This document shows positions 17,489 through 25,551 of a stretch of DNA of 64,000 nt, one piece after another. The DNA is from Crystallibacter degradans (GTDB taxonomy: Bacteria; Actinomycetota; Actinomycetes; Actinomycetales; Micrococcaceae): positions 62,001 to 126,000 of the forward strand of contig NZ_JABBCH010000007.1 of the NCBI RefSeq assembly GCF_012952295.1. The letters run 5' to 3'. Each line of letters begins with the position of its first letter. Positions within the stretch are counted from its first letter, which is position 1. The position numbers and the translations under genes are program-made. The notes under the pieces were generated by a model that was given only the letters and a program-made list of their open reading frames with translations, was not told where the DNA came from and made no database searches.

Positions 17489-18334
17489 ATGAGCACTGCA
17501 ACCATGAACAAGCCGGCCCACACCGCCGGTAGCGGCGTGAACTTCGCCCGGTCCCTGCACTCCGAGTGGATCAAGTTCACCACCCTGCGCTCCACCTGGA
17601 TCCTGCTGGCCACCACGATGGTCGTCATGATCGGCATCGGCCTGCTCGGTGCCTGGGGCATGGGCTCCGGCATGGAGTCCATCCGCGAGAGCGGGCAGGA
17701 CCCCGCGGCCATGGGCATGGACGAGTCCATGCTGCACATGATGGCCACCGGCGGCATCGATTTCGGCCAGCTGATCATCGGCGCCCTGGGCGTGCTGTTG
17801 ATCGCCTCCGAGTACTCCACCGGCATGATCCGTTCCACCATGACCGCCGTGCCGGGGCGTTTGTCCCCGCTGGCAGCCAAGGCCGTCGTCGTTGCCGCGG
17901 TAGCCGCCGTCGTCGGTATTGTTTCCAGCTTCGCCACGTACTTCCTCAGTCAGCCCATCCTGGCCAGCTACGGGCTGGACTACGGGCTGGACGTGGAGAA
18001 CTTCGTGCAGTCGCTGCTGCTCTCCGGTGTCTATCTGGCGCTGGTCGCCCTGATGGGCCTGGCCGTGGGGTCGCTGTTGCGCAACAGCGCCGGCGGGATT
18101 GTCACGCTGGTGGCCCTGCTGCTGGTGCTGCCGATTGTGGCGAGCATCCTCCAGTTCGACTGGATCCAGGACGGCGTGGTTCCGTACCTGCCCTCCAATG
18201 CGGGCCGCCAAATGCTGGCGCTGCAGATTGCCGACGGCGACCTGACCCAGCTGCAGGGCGGTCTGGTGATGGCAGCCTGGACCGCAGTGCTGCTTGCCGC
18301 CGCGGCGGTGACCACCAAGACCCGGGACGTCTAG
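17489..18334 (+). CDS. ABC-2 type transporter permease
   Basis: Membrane protein of 281 residues with six predicted helices. It has the typical LHSEWIKFTTLRSTW cytoplasmic opening, the LGVLLIASEYSTGMIRST segment that marks ABC-2 permeases of the BcrB/YhaP-type branch, and a large methionine-rich loop between helices one and two (residues about 55-85). It follows the ATPase with a four-base gap and GGAAAGTAAGG as ribosome site. Together they should form an exporter; the substrate is unknown. Confidence 0.88.
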   Translation: MSTATMNKPAHTAGSGVNFARSLHSEWIKFTTLRSTWILLATTMVVMIGIGLLGAWGMGSGMESIRESGQDPAAMGMDESMLHMMATGGIDFGQLIIGALGVLLIASEYSTGMIRSTMTAVPGRLSPLAAKAVVVAAVAAVVGIVSSFATYFLSQPILASYGLDYGLDVENFVQSLLLSGVYLALVALMGLAVGSLLRNSAGGIVTLVALLLVLPIVASILQFDWIQDGVVPYLPSNAGRQMLALQIADGDLTQLQGGLVMAAWTAVLLAAAAVTTKTRDV

Positions 18335-18356
18335 GCCCGGGGATAAGCTCACCAGC

Positions 18357-19616
18357 ATGAGCACACAGACTTCAGCGAGGGAGGCGGCGGAGCGAACGGC
18401 CGCCGTCTCCTTCGCTGAGATATCTTCCAAGCGGCGGGGGCCCTTCCGCCGCTATTTCCATGCCCACCCGGTGGCGATGGACTGGCTGCTGGTTACCGCC
18501 AACTTCTTGTTCGGCCTGGGCAACGCGATCTACAGCATCGGCATCGGCGAATGGCTGCCGCTGGTCCTGCTCGTGGGAGCCTCTACCGCGCTGGTCTTCC
18601 GCCGGCATTTCCCCTGGCTGGTCCTGGCGGCCATAGTCGTCGGGGACGTGCTGACTGTGCTGTTCACCAGTACCGGCAGCAGCTCCATCGGCATGTGGCT
18701 GGCCATTTACACCGTTGCCACCACCGTGCGGGCATTGCATGCGCTGGTGGCGGCGGTTCTCGCCGGGGCCCCGCTGCTGGTTGCCATGGCCTTCAGGATG
18801 CCGGCGGAAATCGCCGAAAGCATCGCCTCCGGAGAGCTGCCGCCCTACATCGGGCTGATCTCCGGCGTCGTCATTCTGTTGTTCAACGTCATTGCCGCCG
18901 GCATCGGGATCACCGTCCGGCGCGACCGGCAGCACGAAGAGGAGCTGCGCCGCTGGGCCGCCGACAATGCCCTGCTGGCTTCGGCCAATGAACGAACGCG
19001 GATCGCGCGCGAAATGCACGATGTGGTGGCCCATTCCTTGTCGGTGATGATCGCGCTCTCGGACGGCGCCGCCGTCGTTGTTAAGAAGGATCCGGGGCGG
19101 GCGGCGGACGTGCTCGACCAGCTCTCTGTCACAGGCCGCACCGCGCTCGCCGACATGCGCCGGGTGCTGGGCGTCCTGCGCGACGATGCCCAGCCGGCCG
19201 CGCCGCTGGAGCCGGCCGGGAGCGAGCTGATGGACCTGATCGAAGGCTTCCGCGCCGCCGGGCTGCCGCTGCGGGTGGTCACCAGCGGGCCAGTGCTGCC
19301 CGAAGACCGGAACTTCAAGCTGACCGTGTACCGGATTGTGCAGGAATCGCTGACCAACGTGCTGCGCTATGCCCGCGGCCTGAGCGAGGTCAAGGTGGAC
19401 ATCACCCGTGCCGGCTCGGTGGTGAATATCCGCGTGACGGACGACGGGCACGCCCCGGCATCGGTGAAGTCCCTGGGGGCGGGGCAGGGCATCACCGGCA
19501 TGCGCGAACGCGCGGCGATTTACCACGGCACGGTTGACTGCGGTCCGCGTCCCAATGGTGGTTGGATGGTTGAAGCAACGTTGGACTGGCCGGGGGAGGA
19601 GCCTGCACATGGCTGA
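18357..19616 (+). CDS. Sensor histidine kinase, NarL/LiaS-like (HisKA_3)
   Basis: Membrane kinase of 419 residues. The N-terminal cytoplasmic part (1-40) is followed by about five to six helices (40-185), a linker, and the dimerisation helix with REMHDVVAHSLSVM, phosphoacceptor His predicted at 221. The ATPase domain has ESLTNVLRYARG as N-box and DDGHAPA and GAGQGITGMRERA as G-boxes. It lies 22 bases after the permease and its end overlaps the regulator start by eight bases. Confidence 0.9.
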   Translation: MSTQTSAREAAERTAAVSFAEISSKRRGPFRRYFHAHPVAMDWLLVTANFLFGLGNAIYSIGIGEWLPLVLLVGASTALVFRRHFPWLVLAAIVVGDVLTVLFTSTGSSSIGMWLAIYTVATTVRALHALVAAVLAGAPLLVAMAFRMPAEIAESIASGELPPYIGLISGVVILLFNVIAAGIGITVRRDRQHEEELRRWAADNALLASANERTRIAREMHDVVAHSLSVMIALSDGAAVVVKKDPGRAADVLDQLSVTGRTALADMRRVLGVLRDDAQPAAPLEPAGSELMDLIEGFRAAGLPLRVVTSGPVLPEDRNFKLTVYRIVQESLTNVLRYARGLSEVKVDITRAGSVVNIRVTDDGHAPASVKSLGAGQGITGMRERAAIYHGTVDCGPRPNGGWMVEATLDWPGEEPAHG

Positions 19617-20352
19617 GGAATGCGCGGAACCAACTGAAGCAACGGAGCCGGCGGCACCGAACGGTCCCATCCGGGTGTTGCTGGTCGATGACCAGCCTCT
19701 GCTGCGCATGGGATTCCGCCTGATCCTCGAAGGCGAGGACGACGTCGAGATTGCCGGCGAGGCGTCCAACGGCGCGGAAGCGCTGGAGCTGGTCCGGACG
19801 CTGGAGCCGGACGTGGTGCTGATGGACGTGCGCATGCCCGTGCTGGACGGGATCGAGGCAACCCGGCAGATCACCGCGGCCGGACTGTGTGCGCGGATCA
19901 TCATCCTGACCACGTTCGACCTGGACGAATATGCCTTCGCCGGGCTGCGGGCCGGGGCCAGTGCCTTCCTGCTCAAGGACGTGGCGCCGGACGAGCTGGT
20001 CCACGCCGTGCGGCTGGTGGCCAGCGGGGACGCCGTGGTGGCGCCCCGGGTTACGCAGCGGCTGCTGGAAACGTACGTCCGGGCCCTGCCGCCGGATGCC
20101 GGCCCCGCCGTGGCGCCGCAGCGTGATCCGCTGCTCGATGACCTCACGCCGCGGGAGCTCGAAGTGCTGTCCGCGATTGCCGAGGGGCTGTCCAACGCGG
20201 AGATCGCGCACAAGTTCTTCCTCTCCGAGGCCACCGTGAAGACTCATGTCCGCCGGATCCTGAGCAAGCTGCACCTGCGTGACCGGGTACAGGCCGTGGT
20301 CTACGCGTACGAGACAGGCCTGGTGGTCCCGAGCCAGGGGCTGGATTACTGA
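19609..20352 (+). CDS. Response regulator, NarL/FixJ family
   Basis: Regulator of 247 residues paired with the overlapping kinase. The first 20 residues are an acidic, low-complexity lead-in. The receiver domain carries DD (27-28), phosphoacceptor Asp73 (VVLMDVRMP), LTTFD and FLLKDVAPD. The LuxR helix-turn-helix lies at about 180-235 (LTPRELEVLSAIAEGLSNAEIA). ATG 19609 follows GGGGGAGGAG, which fixes the start against a longer reading. It probably controls its own ABC exporter unit. Confidence 0.92.
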   Translation: MAEECAEPTEATEPAAPNGPIRVLLVDDQPLLRMGFRLILEGEDDVEIAGEASNGAEALELVRTLEPDVVLMDVRMPVLDGIEATRQITAAGLCARIIILTTFDLDEYAFAGLRAGASAFLLKDVAPDELVHAVRLVASGDAVVAPRVTQRLLETYVRALPPDAGPAVAPQRDPLLDDLTPRELEVLSAIAEGLSNAEIAHKFFLSEATVKTHVRRILSKLHLRDRVQAVVYAYETGLVVPSQGLDY

Positions 20353-20451
20353 TCCTGCGCGGGCCTTGCGCTGCTTCCCCAACCTTTTCCCATCCGTTTC
20401 GCGCCGGTCCCGGGATAAGGTGGCCTTCTACTAAAAGAGGTGTTGGGGGAC

Positions 20452-20949
20452 ATGAATCTGGAAGAGCTGGATGAGCGGGTCCACGAGGAAGACGGTGAAT
20501 CCGCCGCGGGCAAGACCCGCTCGGTCGGACGGAACCTCGCGGCCGCCCTGGGTTTCACTTTCGTGGCCCTCGCCGTCGTCGCGGTGCTCGCCGTGGTGGT
20601 GATGAACCACCTTGCCTACCTGAACTCGGCCACCGAACAGTCCAAAATCAGTGCCACCGCCTATCTGGACAGCCAGTTGCTGAGCAGTTACGAGATCACG
20701 CAGGCCGCCCGGATCGAGAAGCTGGACCAGTTGTCCGTCGTAGAGGTCACCACGGACTTCGATACGGGCTATGGCGACGCCGGCACCGCCGTCGTCACGG
20801 TTGGCTGTGAGAAGTGGTGGGTCCAGCGCTGCGAAGTGGTCGACGTTTCCGGCTTGCCCGGCCGCGGATCGGCTGCTGACCGCCCGGCTGTGGAGGACAA
20901 GACGCGCGTGCCGGAGGCGGGCCAGGAACCGCGCCAATCCGCGGATTAA
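20452..20949 (+). CDS. Single-pass membrane protein of unknown function (165 aa)
   Basis: A charged cytoplasmic N-terminus (1-30) precedes one strong helix (about 31-53, ALGFTFVALAVVAVLAVVVM). About 110 residues outside the membrane then hold a cysteine pair (CEKWWVQRC) and an acidic, proline-containing tail. ATG 20452 follows GGGGGA. A GTG 12 bases earlier is possible. It precedes the rpsF operon by about 180 bases on the same strand. The family is not recognised. Confidence 0.65.
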   Translation: MNLEELDERVHEEDGESAAGKTRSVGRNLAAALGFTFVALAVVAVLAVVVMNHLAYLNSATEQSKISATAYLDSQLLSSYEITQAARIEKLDQLSVVEVTTDFDTGYGDAGTAVVTVGCEKWWVQRCEVVDVSGLPGRGSAADRPAVEDKTRVPEAGQEPRQSAD

Positions 20950-21077
20950 CTCCCGGGACCACCTGTCCGGTAAGCTTGATGAGTCTGTGCTGGCGCTGCC
21001 ACCGGCTTTTTTCTGTGAGAATAACCAAAACACCCGAAAGAGTCTGCGGTGGTTCTGCGGCCGGACAACGCAATAGA

Positions 21078-21122
21078 ACCTCCTGTTACGGAAATACCGT
21101 GACCGTCTAGCCCAAAGGAGGT
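21078..21122 (+). promoter_or_regulatory. rpsF leader with ribosome site that can be sequestered
   Basis: ACCTCCT (21078-21084) is complementary to AGGAGGT (21116-21122), which is the ribosome-binding site of rpsF. Between them ACGG (21088-21091) and CCGT (21097-21100) form a small hairpin. In many bacteria the S6:S18 complex represses its own operon by binding a leader hairpin with a conserved CCG. This leader has a CCG and the masked site, but the match to that RNA class is by eye only. Confidence 0.45.
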
Positions 21123-21131
21123 GGGTTCACA

Positions 21132-21437
21132 ATGCGTGCTTATGAACTGATGGTAATCATCGACCCCGAGGTCGAAGAGCGTACCGTAGAGCCTCAGCTC
21201 GACAAGTTCCTCAACGTCATCCGCACCGACGGTGGCACCGTCGACAAGGTCGATATCTGGGGACGCCGCCGTCTTGCCTACGACATCAAGAAGAAGTCCG
21301 AAGGCATCTATGCAGTGGTTAACTTCACCGCTACCCCCGCAACCGCAGCTGAGCTTGACCGTCAGCTTGGTCTGAACGAGACCATCCTGCGCACCAAGAT
21401 CATCCGCCCGGAGGAGCAGAAGATCTCCGCTGAGTAA
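21132..21437 (+). CDS. rpsF: 30S ribosomal protein S6
   Basis: Small-subunit protein of 101 residues that binds S18 and 16S rRNA. It begins [16 protein letters not shown] and holds the family motif [20 protein letters not shown], with normal length for actinobacteria. ATG 21132 lies ten bases after AAAGGAGG. It is the first gene of the rpsF-ssb-rpsR-rplI unit and its leader can fold over the ribosome site. Confidence 0.98.
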   Translation: MRAYELMVIIDPEVEERTVEPQLDKFLNVIRTDGGTVDKVDIWGRRRLAYDIKKKSEGIYAVVNFTATPATAAELDRQLGLNETILRTKIIRPEEQKISAE

Positions 21438-21533
21438 TTCCAGCTTTGATCTTCGGAGCCCCACCGGCTCCACTCTTCAGAACGCAGAACCGCGGACATT
21501 AACAATCCGCGGATCAGGACATCAGGAGGCAGT

Positions 21534-22091
21534 ATGGCAGGCGAAACCGTAATCACCGTCGTTGGTAACCTCACCAACGATCCGGAACTCCGGTTCACTC
21601 CGTCAGGCTCGGCAGTAGCAAACTTCACCGTTGCTTCCACGCCGCGGACCTTTGACCGCCAGTCCAACGAATGGAAGGACGGGGAAACCCTGTTCCTCCG
21701 CGCGTCGGTATGGCGTGAGGCTGCAGAGAACGTCGCCGAGACCCTGACCAAGGGCACCCGCGTGCTCGTTCAGGGGCGACTGAAGTCGCGTTCCTATGAG
21801 ACCAAAGAAGGCGAAAAGCGCACCGTGATGGAGCTTGAGGTCGACGAAATCGGCCCCTCGCTGCGTTATGCATCCGCAAAGGTCACCCGCACCCAGCGCT
21901 CCGGCGGTGGCCAGGGCGGCTTCGGCGGCGGCAACAGCGGTGGCTTCGGCGGAAACCAGAACCAGGGCTGGGGAGCACCGCAATCCGCTCCGCAGTCTGC
22001 ACCCCAGGAAGATCCCTGGGGCGCACCGGCAGGCGGCGGCAACGCCGGCAGCTGGGGCAACGGTCCTGACTCCAACGAACCGCCCTTCTAA
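21534..22091 (+). CDS. ssb: Single-stranded DNA-binding protein
   Basis: Protein of 185 residues that coats single-stranded DNA during replication and repair. The N-terminal OB fold (about 5-110, beginning [20 protein letters not shown]) is followed by a glycine/glutamine/proline-rich flexible tail. The acidic tip DSNEPPF matches the conserved partner-binding end. The start follows CAGGAGGCAG. It lies between rpsF and rpsR, the common bacterial order. Confidence 0.98.
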   Translation: MAGETVITVVGNLTNDPELRFTPSGSAVANFTVASTPRTFDRQSNEWKDGETLFLRASVWREAAENVAETLTKGTRVLVQGRLKSRSYETKEGEKRTVMELEVDEIGPSLRYASAKVTRTQRSGGGQGGFGGGNSGGFGGNQNQGWGAPQSAPQSAPQEDPWGAPAGGGNAGSWGNGPDSNEPPF

Positions 22092-22105
22092 ATAAAACAC
22101 CCCAT

Positions 22106-22126
22106 CCCGCAGAAACGTTCTGCGGG
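22106..22126 (+). terminator. Hairpin between ssb and rpsR
   Basis: CCCGCAGAA (22106-22114) pairs perfectly with TTCTGCGGG (22118-22126) around a three-base loop. No T-run follows, so it is more likely a processing or partial-termination site that adjusts rpsR/rplI against ssb than a full terminator. Confidence 0.4.
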
Positions 22127-22151
22127 CTCCACTAGATAAAGGAGCTCCACG

Positions 22152-22391
22152 ATGGCTAAGGCTGAACTCCGTAAGCCCAAACCAAAGTCCAACCCCTTGA
22201 AGGCCGCTGACGTCACCGTCATCGACTACAAGGACGTAGCATTGCTGCGCAAGTTCATCTCCGACCGCGGAAAGATCCGCGCCCGCCGCGTTACTGGTGT
22301 AACCGTGCAGGAGCAGCGCAAGATCGCACTGGCAATCAAGAACGCCCGCGAAGTTGCTCTGCTGCCTTACTCCGGCGCTGGCCGCGGCTAA
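22152..22391 (+). CDS. rpsR: 30S ribosomal protein S18
   Basis: Basic 79-residue protein, partner of S6 on the 30S platform. It shows [22 protein letters not shown] and the [17 protein letters not shown] motif. It has no CxxC pair, so this is the zinc-independent form. The start follows AAAGGAGCTCCACG. Third gene of the rpsF unit. Confidence 0.98.
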   Translation: MAKAELRKPKPKSNPLKAADVTVIDYKDVALLRKFISDRGKIRARRVTGVTVQEQRKIALAIKNAREVALLPYSGAGRG

Positions 22392-22416
22392 GCGAAGCGA
22401 AGAGGAGAGTACAAAC

Positions 22417-22866
22417 ATGGCAAAGCTCATTTTGACCCACGAAGTAACCGGTCTCGGTGCCGCAGGTGACGTCGTCGAGGTAAAGAACGGTTACGCCCGT
22501 AACTACCTTCTGCCCCGCGGCTTCGCTCTGGCCTGGTCCAAGGGCGGCGAGAAGCAGGTTGAGTCCATCAAGGCTGCGCGCGCAGCCCGCGAGCACGCTT
22601 CCCTGGAAGATGCTCAGGCCCAGGCCCAGTCTCTGTCCGCCAAGCCGGTCAAGCTGACCGTCAAGGCCGGCGAGTCCGGACGCCTGTTCGGTACCGTCAA
22701 GCCCGCCGACGTTGCAGCAGCTGTTGAGGCTGCAGGTCTGGGCGCCATCGACAAGCGCAAGGTTGAACTGCCTGAGCACATCAAGTCGGTTGGCAAGTAC
22801 CAGGCCAACGTCCGTCTGCACGAGGACGTAGCCGCTGTCATCGACCTCCAGGTCGTTGCAGGCTAA
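22417..22866 (+). CDS. rplI: 50S ribosomal protein L9
   Basis: Protein of 149 residues with the two-lobed L9 plan: the N-terminal rRNA-binding lobe ([20 protein letters not shown], then [14 protein letters not shown]), a long charged helix (about 45-75) and the C-terminal lobe ending in LQVVAG. ATG 22417 follows AGAGGAGAG. Last gene of the unit before the terminator at 22902-22960. Confidence 0.98.
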   Translation: MAKLILTHEVTGLGAAGDVVEVKNGYARNYLLPRGFALAWSKGGEKQVESIKAARAAREHASLEDAQAQAQSLSAKPVKLTVKAGESGRLFGTVKPADVAAAVEAAGLGAIDKRKVELPEHIKSVGKYQANVRLHEDVAAVIDLQVVAG

Positions 22867-22901
22867 TAGCCCGATGATTGGTTGATCCGCGTGCGGTGAT
22901 A

Positions 22902-22960
22902 CCGGACATTTTGCTGAAGGACCTCTGCCCTCACGGGTGGGGGTCCTTTGCCATGTCCGG
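22902..22960 (+). terminator. Two-tier terminator hairpin after rplI
   Basis: AAGGACC (22917-22923) pairs with GGTCCTT (22942-22948), and GCCC (22927-22930) can pair inside it with GGGT. An outer stem CCGGACAT (22902-22909) with ATGTCCGG (22953-22960) encloses it. A short T-run (TTT) follows the inner stem. The position ends the ribosomal unit. Confidence 0.65.
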
Positions 22961-23062
22961 GCGCTGCCTGTGGAGCAAGACTCTCCACCCGGAACGCTGA
23001 GCGGACCGGACACCGATCTGCGCGCAGGGCCGACGGTCCGCCGTACGGAGTAGGCTACGGAC

Positions 23063-23902
23063 GTGAGTACCCACGCGTTTGCCCAGGTTGATGTCTTCAC
23101 CACCGGTCCCGGAACCGGCAATGCGCTGGCGGTGGTCGGCGGCGCAGAGGGCCTCTCCGCGGAGCAGATGCAGCGCTTCGCGAACTGGACCAACCTCTCC
23201 GAGACCACCTTCCTGCTGCCGCCGACGCAGCCCGGGGCCGACTACCGGGTGCGGATCTTCACGCCGAGCGAAGAGCTGCCCTTCGCCGGGCATCCGACCC
23301 TGGGCAGCGCCGCCGTCTGGCTGCAGGACGGCGGCAGTCCGCAGAGCAACTCCGGCTTGGTCCAGGAATGCGAAGCCGGGCTGATCAACCTCAAGAACGA
23401 CGGCGGCCGGCTGGCTTTCGCCGCCCCGCCCCGGGTGCGCACAGGTGAACTGCCCGAGGAAAATGTTGAGCGGATTTGCGCCGCGCTGGGGCTGGAGCGC
23501 TCCGCCGTCGTCCGCCATCAGTGGGCGGACAACGGCCCGCGCTGGCAGGCGCTCCAGCTCACTGATGCCCGGACAGTGCTTGAGGTGGAGCCGGACTACG
23601 CCGCTCTTGCTCCCTTCGGCGTCGGGCTTATTGGTGCTTATCCGGAGGGCAGCGAAGTCGATTTCGAGGTCCGCGGCCTGATGGGCTTCGAGGCGGTTCC
23701 TGCCGAAGACCCGGCAACGGGGAGCCTGAATGCTGCCTTGGGGCAATGGCTGATCGGCGAGGGTGCGGCTCCGGCGAGATACATCGTCCGGCAGGGGTCG
23801 AGACTGGGCCGGGATGCGCGGCTGTACATCCGGGCCGAAGACGGCGACGTGTGGGTCGGTGGCGACGTGCAGACCGTCATCCGCGGCACGGTGGAGCCGT
23901 AG
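23063..23902 (+). CDS. PhzF family isomerase/epimerase-like protein
   Basis: Cytoplasmic 279-residue protein of the diaminopimelate-epimerase fold. The N-terminal half starts AFAQVDVFTTGPGTGNALAVV, with the catalytic Glu region in NLSETTFLLPP and the FAGHPTLGSA motif. The C-terminal half holds the EDPATGSLNAALGQWL motif. Known PhzF proteins isomerise a phenazine precursor, but most homologues outside phenazine clusters have no assigned substrate, and no phenazine genes are near. Start GTG 23063 has a weak ribosome site. Confidence 0.88.
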   Translation: MSTHAFAQVDVFTTGPGTGNALAVVGGAEGLSAEQMQRFANWTNLSETTFLLPPTQPGADYRVRIFTPSEELPFAGHPTLGSAAVWLQDGGSPQSNSGLVQECEAGLINLKNDGGRLAFAAPPRVRTGELPEENVERICAALGLERSAVVRHQWADNGPRWQALQLTDARTVLEVEPDYAALAPFGVGLIGAYPEGSEVDFEVRGLMGFEAVPAEDPATGSLNAALGQWLIGEGAAPARYIVRQGSRLGRDARLYIRAEDGDVWVGGDVQTVIRGTVEP

Positions 23903-23964
23903 ACAAGACCCGCGGCGCCGAGCCGGATTGGCACTGCTGCGGTCCGGCACCGGACAATAGACGG

Positions 23965-24273
23965 GTGGCTACTGCGCAAACTTTCCGGAATCGTTCCCGT
24001 ACCGCGCTCTGGGCGCTTGTCTCGTCGGGGCTCGCCGCGCTCCTTCTCGCTCTGGTCCTGATCTACGCCGCGACGACCGGCGGTGCCGGGCTGATCCTGG
24101 CTCCGCTCGTGGCGTTGCCTGTGCTCATGTTCGCCCTGGGCAGTGTGGCCCTGGCGATTTCCGCATTGGCGCGGCGTACCCATGCCCGCCGGCTGGCCAT
24201 AACCGGCCTGATCCTCGGGATTGTCTGCGCCGTGCCGCCGGTGTGGCTGTGGGTCTGGCTGCTGGCCGGTTAG
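23965..24273 (+). CDS. Small membrane protein of unknown function (102 aa)
   Basis: From GTG 23965 a 102-residue protein is read with a basic N-terminus (TFRNRSRTALWAL) and three hydrophobic helices (about 13-35, 38-60, 72-100), ending at a Trp-rich stretch (PPVWLWVWLLAG). It has no catalytic motif. It follows the phzF-like gene by 62 bases. The start is chosen because upstream codons read the non-coding strip after phzF. Confidence 0.6.
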   Translation: MATAQTFRNRSRTALWALVSSGLAALLLALVLIYAATTGGAGLILAPLVALPVLMFALGSVALAISALARRTHARRLAITGLILGIVCAVPPVWLWVWLLAG

Positions 24274-24330
24274 CCCCTGCGCCGCCCTTACCCCTCGCGC
24301 CGCCCCTGAGCCCTGTGCCCTGCGACCCGG

Positions 24331-24768
24331 CTAGGACTGGCTCTGTAGCGACTCGTGTGCCGCCGTCGTCATGTGTTCGTAGCCGAGCGTGATCAGCTCT
24401 CGGAGGACCGCGAGGTCCACGTCAGCCAGTTTGTTGACATAGAGGCAGGCTGCCCCGGTCTTGTGCTTGCCCAGTCTCTCCAGCAGCGGCGCTGACTCGG
24501 GCGCGTAGGTCAGTCCATAAAGCGCGAGGTTGCCCTTGCGAGGAGAGAAACCGACGGCGGCAGCATCGCCTTCGCGCCGGCTGGCGTATTTGTAGTGGTA
24601 ACTGCCGAAGCCGATGATCGACGGACCCCACATGACCGGCGGCTGGCTCGTCAGTTTCTCGAAGAGTTCCAGCAGTACCTGTCCGTCCGCCCGCCGGACG
24701 GGATGCTCCACAGCGTCCATAAAGGCCTGGGCGGACTCGTTGGTGGGGGCAGTCTTGTTTTCAGCCAT
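24331..24768 (-). CDS. DUF1801 domain protein
   Basis: Soluble 145-residue protein of the YdhG/DUF1801 fold (iron-chaperone-like family). It shows VEHPVRRADGQVLLELF, the conserved WGPSIIGFGSYHYKY stretch, the FSPRKGNLALYG segment and LGKHKTGAACLYVNKL. The frataxin-like shape has been suggested for relatives, but a function is not established. It stands alone between two unrelated genes. Confidence 0.85.
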   Translation of the reverse strand: MAENKTAPTNESAQAFMDAVEHPVRRADGQVLLELFEKLTSQPPVMWGPSIIGFGSYHYKYASRREGDAAAVGFSPRKGNLALYGLTYAPESAPLLERLGKHKTGAACLYVNKLADVDLAVLRELITLGYEHMTTAAHESLQSQS

Positions 24769-24807
24769 GGAGGCAGTCTGGCAGAGGATGGCTTCCGCGA
24801 GAAGGGT

Positions 24808-25551
24808 TCAGGGGGCTTCCGGGGCTCCGGCGGGTGGCTCGTCGTGGATGAGCTCCACAAAACCGGATGCTTCCTGCTGGGACGCGTCCGAGTGTTCCAT
24901 GAGCAGCTGCACCGCGGCTTCCTTGTCGCCGTCGAGCGCTGTTGTCCTGATCCTGGCAAAGACCTCGTCATTGAGCCGGGTACTCGCGATCTCCCTGATC
25001 TCATCGCCCTTGGAGACGATGGCCCGGTACCGGTAGCCCGTGGCCGGCGTGACGCTTGCGCGGGCGGCAGAGGCGTCGGAAGTGGTGCTTGCTTCCGGAG
25101 TGGCGAACGGTTCAGGAGGGGTATCCGGTTTCGAAGCGGTGCTCCTCTCCGGAGTGCCAGCGGAGTCCGGCTGGGAGGCGGCAGGACCATCCTCCGGCTT
25201 GGGCATGGCAGGGGGAGTGTACGGCTGGGGGTGTGCGGACATATTTGCGACGGCGGCAGCGGCTTCGCGCAGGCCGGCTCCGGTCGCGGCCCGGTAGTCC
25301 TTGATCGCCCGTAGCGCATCACCCCTCGCGATAGCGGAGTAGACAGCCGTGTGCTGTTGCTGGTTCAGCCGGCTGCTGGCCACTTCGGAATGCTCCTTGG
25401 AGGTAGCGGGGGCCGCAGTCAGGTTAGGTCGGCGGCCGGTTCCGCCGCCGTCGTCAGTGGGGGTGGATCTGCGTCTGGCCGTTTTCAACAGGAGCAGGCC
25501 GAGCGCAACGACGACAACCAGAATCAGCAGGGGGATCAGGAAAAGCTCCAT
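24808..25551 (-). CDS. Membrane-anchored protein with L7/L12-like helical segments
   Basis: Protein of 247 residues with an N-terminal anchor (about 2-24, ELFLIPLLILVVVVALGLLLL), a basic stop sequence, and a proline/serine/threonine-rich stretch in the middle. Two segments (ARGDALRAIKDYRAATGAGL near 80 and ALDGDKEAAVQLLMEHSDAS near 205) resemble the helix-turn-helix part of the ribosomal L7/L12 C-terminal domain (normally IKAVRELTGLGLKEAK). Each follows a run such as LNQQQHTAVYSAI or LNDEVFARIRT. This looks like a duplicated module on a membrane tether. The function is unknown; the start at ATG 25551 lacks a strong ribosome site. Confidence 0.65.
   Translation of the reverse strand: MELFLIPLLILVVVVALGLLLLKTARRRSTPTDDGGGTGRRPNLTAAPATSKEHSEVASSRLNQQQHTAVYSAIARGDALRAIKDYRAATGAGLREAAAAVANMSAHPQPYTPPAMPKPEDGPAASQPDSAGTPERSTASKPDTPPEPFATPEASTTSDASAARASVTPATGYRYRAIVSKGDEIREIASTRLNDEVFARIRTTALDGDKEAAVQLLMEHSDASQQEASGFVELIHDEPPAGAPEAP

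Noticed and set aside
18372-20234. A 620-codon open frame on the minus strand opposite the second kinase and regulator
   Set aside because: The kinase and regulator on the plus strand carry all catalytic motifs. The antisense frame is a by-product of G/C third-position bias.
23063-23902. Phenazine biosynthesis role for the PhzF-like gene
   Set aside because: No other phenazine gene is nearby, and most PhzF-like proteins outside such clusters have different or unknown substrates.
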